The position numbers and the translations under genes were made by a program. From UBA1858 sp045105615 (GTDB lineage: Bacteria; Pseudomonadota; Gammaproteobacteria; UBA4575), in assembly GCA_045105615.1 (NCBI GenBank), contig JBGCDS010000027.1, positions 1 to 64,000 on the forward strand: DNA of 64,000 bases, given 5' to 3'. A model generated the notes under the pieces. That model did no database searches. It was not told where the DNA came from and saw only the letters and a list, made by a program, of their open reading frames with translations. This document shows positions 61,227 through 64,000 of this stretch, piece after piece (within the stretch, counting starts at the first letter, position 1; each line of letters opens with the position of its first letter).

Positions 61227-61608
61227 TGCCTAAATGTATCCATTTGATTGACTACTTAGATTCAAAAAAGCGTACATCACCTGTTAGAAATCAAGGCCTT
61301 ATAATTCAAGTTTTTAAACGCCGGACGTTCATTTCCAGAACACCAATCTAACATGAATCACAAAAAGTGCATTAGAGACTTATAATATTAGATTTTATAT
61401 ATATACTAATACAGATACCCTCGAACAGGCCCCTTGTATATGCCATGTTGATGGACAATTATACTTATATATAGCGCACGCCAAAACATCATCGTCCTCA
61501 TAAGTTTACCTAAATCCGGCATAACTTAATTTTTGTTGTATTGTCCCTAATTCAGCATCACACTGAGATTACAAAAAAAATAACATTATTGTCAGGAGGC
61601 ACAAAATA
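61227..61608. promoter_or_regulatory. 382-nt intergenic region holding the aprMBA promoter
   Basis: No credible ORF or RNA gene. A-T-rich runs (TTATATATATACTAATAC near 61393) and a TTGATG followed by TATATA near 61450 could form promoter elements; a clear AGGAGG Shine-Dalgarno lies 9 nt before aprM. The length is unusually great for this compact genome and may carry the regulatory leader of a highly expressed operon. No repeat or palindrome longer than 6 bp caught my eye. Confidence 0.45.
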
Positions 61609-62460
61609 ATGTTCGAAACCAACCCTTTTGCTGTACTTTCAGCATATATTTCCCCTGAGATCATGCAAGGCTACGTCATTCTGATGTTTATCTTTGTTGT
61701 TGCCGGCACGATTCTCGACATGATGCACAAAAAAAGTGCGCAGTACTTCTTTGAAAATGCTGAGAAAGCAAAAAAGAATGCAAAACGCACTGTAGGCGGT
61801 GGAGAGAAGATATCCATGGCCGTCGCGACAGTGGCAAATGAGGTATTAACCTCTGGCGAATTCAAGAGCACACGCCGTAGACTGTCTCATCTATTAACAA
61901 TGTATGGTTTCATTATTTTTGTTGCCACTACTGCATGGTTGATTTTCAATTACACCTCAGAAGCAGCTGCTGCACCTACCGCATTGACAACAATGTGGCA
62001 TGTTGGCGCCATTATGCTTTGCCTAGGTGGTTACTGGTTTTGGTTCTTCATCCGTGTTGACGTCGCCTCTGAAGGCGTGAAGTGGTACAACTTCAACGGT
62101 CGTGGTGACATTTTCATTGTTTCTTTGATCACAACAGGCACTTTCGCATTATTATGGTCAGGTACGCTAGCCAGCGGCGGATTACTCAACGTAATCGCCT
62201 TTGTCTTATTCATTGTATCTAGCACAATGTTGTTCAGCACTGTATTTTGGTCGAAGTTTGCACATATGTTCTTCAAGCCTGCTGCAGCGTTCCAAAAGCG
62301 CACTACTAAGGCTGATGGTTCATTTGAAAATCTGCCTGAAGTCGGCGATCTTTCAGATCCTGCTATTCAATCAAAATTCCCGGATATCCCAGAGTATATG
62401 GGCACAAATCCACCAAACATGGGCCAAGGTATCAAACGTGAAGCCCCAAGCCATTATTAA
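61609..62460 (+). CDS. aprM: APS reductase membrane anchor AprM
   Basis: 283 aa, first gene of aprMBA. Hydrophobic segments at about 20-37, 98-118, 130-150, 168-190 and 198-225 fit a five-helix integral membrane protein; the charged stretch AEKAKKNAKRTVGGGEKI is in a cytoplasmic loop. Such a protein accompanies AprBA in purple sulfur bacteria and related gammaproteobacteria and is thought to pass electrons from AprB to quinone. A strong AGGAGG site precedes the ATG. No haem-ligand motif is obvious. Confidence 0.88.
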   Translation: MFETNPFAVLSAYISPEIMQGYVILMFIFVVAGTILDMMHKKSAQYFFENAEKAKKNAKRTVGGGEKISMAVATVANEVLTSGEFKSTRRRLSHLLTMYGFIIFVATTAWLIFNYTSEAAAAPTALTTMWHVGAIMLCLGGYWFWFFIRVDVASEGVKWYNFNGRGDIFIVSLITTGTFALLWSGTLASGGLLNVIAFVLFIVSSTMLFSTVFWSKFAHMFFKPAAAFQKRTTKADGSFENLPEVGDLSDPAIQSKFPDIPEYMGTNPPNMGQGIKREAPSHY

Positions 62461-62488
62461 TACTTAAAATTTAATAGAGAGAAATATC

Positions 62489-62971
62489 ATGCCTACTTTT
62501 GTATATATGACTCGTTGCGATGGTTGTGGACATTGCGTTGATATCTGCCCTTCAGACATCATGCATATCGACACTACTACCCGACGTGCTTACAACATTG
62601 AGCCAAACATGTGCTGGGAGTGTTACTCCTGCGTTAAGGCTTGCCCACATAATGCTATCGACGTTCGTGGTTATGCTGACTTTGCTCCACTAGGTCACTC
62701 AGTACGAGTAATTCGCGATGAAGAGAAAGGTGTTATTGCCTGGCGTATTAAATTCCGCAACGGCAAGAAAGACATGAATCTGTTAGCTCCGATTACAACT
62801 AAACCTTGGGGTACAGCTATTCCGAATCTATCGGATGAATCTGCTCCTAGTAAGGATATGACTGATAGCCAGCTACTTTTCAATGAGCCGAAATACATCC
62901 GTTTGGATGAAGGTGGTTTACATACGCTTGAGTCTAACGGCTTGAAGATGAAAGAAGGAGTTTACTACTAA
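62489..62971 (+). CDS. aprB: APS reductase iron-sulfur subunit AprB
   Basis: 160-aa beta subunit with two [4Fe-4S] clusters: CDGCGHCVDICPSDIM near residue 10 and CWECYSCVKACPHNAID near residue 45, then a long C-terminal tail that wraps the alpha subunit (FRNGKKDMNLLAPITTKPWGTAIP). It carries electrons released when AprA oxidises sulfite plus AMP to APS. The aprA ATG overlaps the aprB stop (TAATG), so the two are translationally coupled. Confidence 0.95.
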   Translation: MPTFVYMTRCDGCGHCVDICPSDIMHIDTTTRRAYNIEPNMCWECYSCVKACPHNAIDVRGYADFAPLGHSVRVIRDEEKGVIAWRIKFRNGKKDMNLLAPITTKPWGTAIPNLSDESAPSKDMTDSQLLFNEPKYIRLDEGGLHTLESNGLKMKEGVYY

Positions 62972-64000
62972 TGGGTTATAAAACTGTTGTAGAAGATGAC
63001 ATTGATGTACTGATCACTGGTGCTGGCATGGCCGGTACCGGTGCTGCATTCGAGTCTAGATATTGGGGCAAGGACAAGAAAATTGTCATTGCTGAGAAAG
63101 CAAACATGGATCGCTCAGGTGCAGTTGCACAGGGTCTATATGCTATCAACACATATATGGGAACTCGTTTCGGTGAAAACAATCCTGAAGATCACGTACG
63201 TTACGCGCGTATGGATTTGATGGGTATGGTACGTGAAGATTTGCTATTTGATATGGCTCGCCATGTTGATTCAGCAGTGCACCAATTCGAAGAATGGGGT
63301 TTGCCATTAATGCGTGATCCTAAGACCGGTGCTTATCAGCGCGAAGGTCGTTGGCAGATCATGATTCACGGTGAGTCATACAAGCCTATCGTGGCTGAAG
63401 CTGCTAAAAAATCAGCAGACAAAGTATTCAACCGTATCTGTGTTACTCATTTGTTAATGGATGATGCAAAAGAAAATCGTGTTGCTGGTGCTGTTGGCTT
63501 CAACGTACGTACGGGTGATTATCACGTATTCAAATCTAAAGCTGTTGTTTGTGCTGCCGGTGGCGCGTCAAATATCTTCAAGCCTCGTTCAGTGGGTGAA
63601 GGTGCAGGTCGTGTTTGGTATGCACCATGGTCATCAGGTTCAGCTTACGGCTTGCTAATTGAAGCAGGCGCGAAAATGACACAGATGGAAAACCGTATTG
63701 TGTTAGCGCGCTTCAAAGACGGCTACGGTCCAGTAGGTGCTTACTTCTTACACCTTAAGACTTACACACAGAATGGTGTCGGCGAAGAGTATGAGTCAAA
63801 GTGGTTCCCTGAATTATCGAAAATGGTTGGTAAAGAATACCTCGATACAGAAGGTCAGCATTTATCTCATAAACCAATTCCAACTTGCTTACGTAACCAT
63901 GCATTCATCAACGAAGTAAATGCAGGTCGCGGACCGATTCACATGGTTACCATGGAAGCGTTCCAAGATCCTCATCTTGAAGAAATTGGTTGGCATAACT
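62971..64000 (+). CDS. aprA: APS reductase flavoprotein subunit AprA (partial, cut by right edge)
   Basis: 343 codons are visible of a protein usually about 620-660 aa. The FAD-binding start DIDVLITGAGMAGTGAAFE is followed by EKANMDRSGAVAQGLYAIN and the very conserved TYMGTRFGENNPEDHVRYAR, then REDLLFDMARHVDSAVHQFEEWGLPLM. AprA binds sulfite and AMP at the FAD and makes adenosine 5'-phosphosulfate during sulfur oxidation. Use of GGT/CGT codons is heavier than in neighbours, in keeping with high expression. Confidence 0.95.
   Translation, partial: MGYKTVVEDDIDVLITGAGMAGTGAAFESRYWGKDKKIVIAEKANMDRSGAVAQGLYAINTYMGTRFGENNPEDHVRYARMDLMGMVREDLLFDMARHVDSAVHQFEEWGLPLMRDPKTGAYQREGRWQIMIHGESYKPIVAEAAKKSADKVFNRICVTHLLMDDAKENRVAGAVGFNVRTGDYHVFKSKAVVCAAGGASNIFKPRSVGEGAGRVWYAPWSSGSAYGLLIEAGAKMTQMENRIVLARFKDGYGPVGAYFLHLKTYTQNGVGEEYESKWFPELSKMVGKEYLDTEGQHLSHKPIPTCLRNHAFINEVNAGRGPIHMVTMEAFQDPHLEEIGWHN

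Noticed and set aside
1..64000. CRISPR array, prophage or integron
   Set aside because: No regular direct repeats, no cas, integrase, terminase or structural phage genes were seen.

Overview
This window is chromosomal DNA from a gammaproteobacterium that oxidises reduced sulfur compounds. Base composition is moderately AT-rich (roughly 40% GC by eye). Two things support the assignment. The first is conserved gammaproteobacterial gene order: lolB / TPR lipoprotein divergent from hemA-prfA-prmC, and gatCAB divergent from mreBCD. The second is an aprM-aprB-aprA cluster at the right edge, the APS reductase arrangement of sulfur-oxidising Gammaproteobacteria. The order cannot be fixed from the sequence alone. 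I see no rRNA, tRNA, CRISPR array, phage or complete insertion sequence.

Layout. 1-6.1 kb: lolB (cut by the left edge), a TPR lipoprotein, then hemA, prfA and a prmC whose reading frame runs on into a DsrC/TusE-family domain. 6.4-9.2 kb: a redox cluster of TlpA-like thioredoxin, DUF4266 lipoprotein, DUF3570 protein and the flavin transferase ApbE. 9.2-10.6 kb: an NO-response island, nsrR divergent from two globins with two NsrR-like operators between. 10.6-14.7 kb: small exported or regulatory genes and one MITE-like repeat. 14.7-20.5 kb: gatBAC and mreBCD, with mreC apparently starting at an ATA codon. 20.5-32 kb: transporter, dynamin-like GTPase, ChaN-like protein, rnd, ibaG, two cytochromes c, metY, a YheT-type hydrolase, DUF924 and slt. 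32-41.5 kb: hypothetical proteins, greB, a TrmB-like methyltransferase, oligopeptidase B, pdxH and a two-component system. 41.7-47.8 kb: an eight-gene lipid-modification operon (chalcone-isomerase-like, DUF3833, NTF2-like, SDR, FAD oxidoreductase, DUF1365, Cfa-type methyltransferase, DUF2878). 47.8-54.1 kb: msrA, a zincin-like protein, tatD, tcdA, an NYN-domain protein, a K+ channel and a LysR/SDR pair. 54.2-61.2 kb: a MerT/MerP-like metal cluster, YbjQ paralogues with an M48 protease, SRPBCC, MscS-type and HPP proteins. 61.6-64 kb: aprMBA, with aprA cut by the right edge.

How it fits together. AprMBA oxidises sulfite to APS in the cytoplasm and passes electrons to the membrane. DsrC-family proteins normally carry sulfur trisulfides or relay sulfur for tRNA thiolation, so a DsrC-like domain fused to a translation-factor methyltransferase is the strangest object here. 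The NsrR/globin island and the lipid operon (whose homologues elsewhere belong to singlet-oxygen regulons) point to nitrosative and oxidative stress. The TlpA-DUF4266-DUF3570-ApbE set looks like an extracytoplasmic flavin/thiol redox module of unknown purpose.

The most notable observations are: (1) the PrmC-DsrC fusion, which keeps only the upstream DsrC cysteine; (2) the ATA start of mreC; (3) two tandem NsrR-like boxes; (4) candidate flavinylation motifs in the DUF3570 protein; (5) the lipid operon facing a two-component system instead of rpoE-chrR, with a perfect 32-bp palindrome between them; (6) a MerT/MerP-like metal cluster without mercuric reductase.
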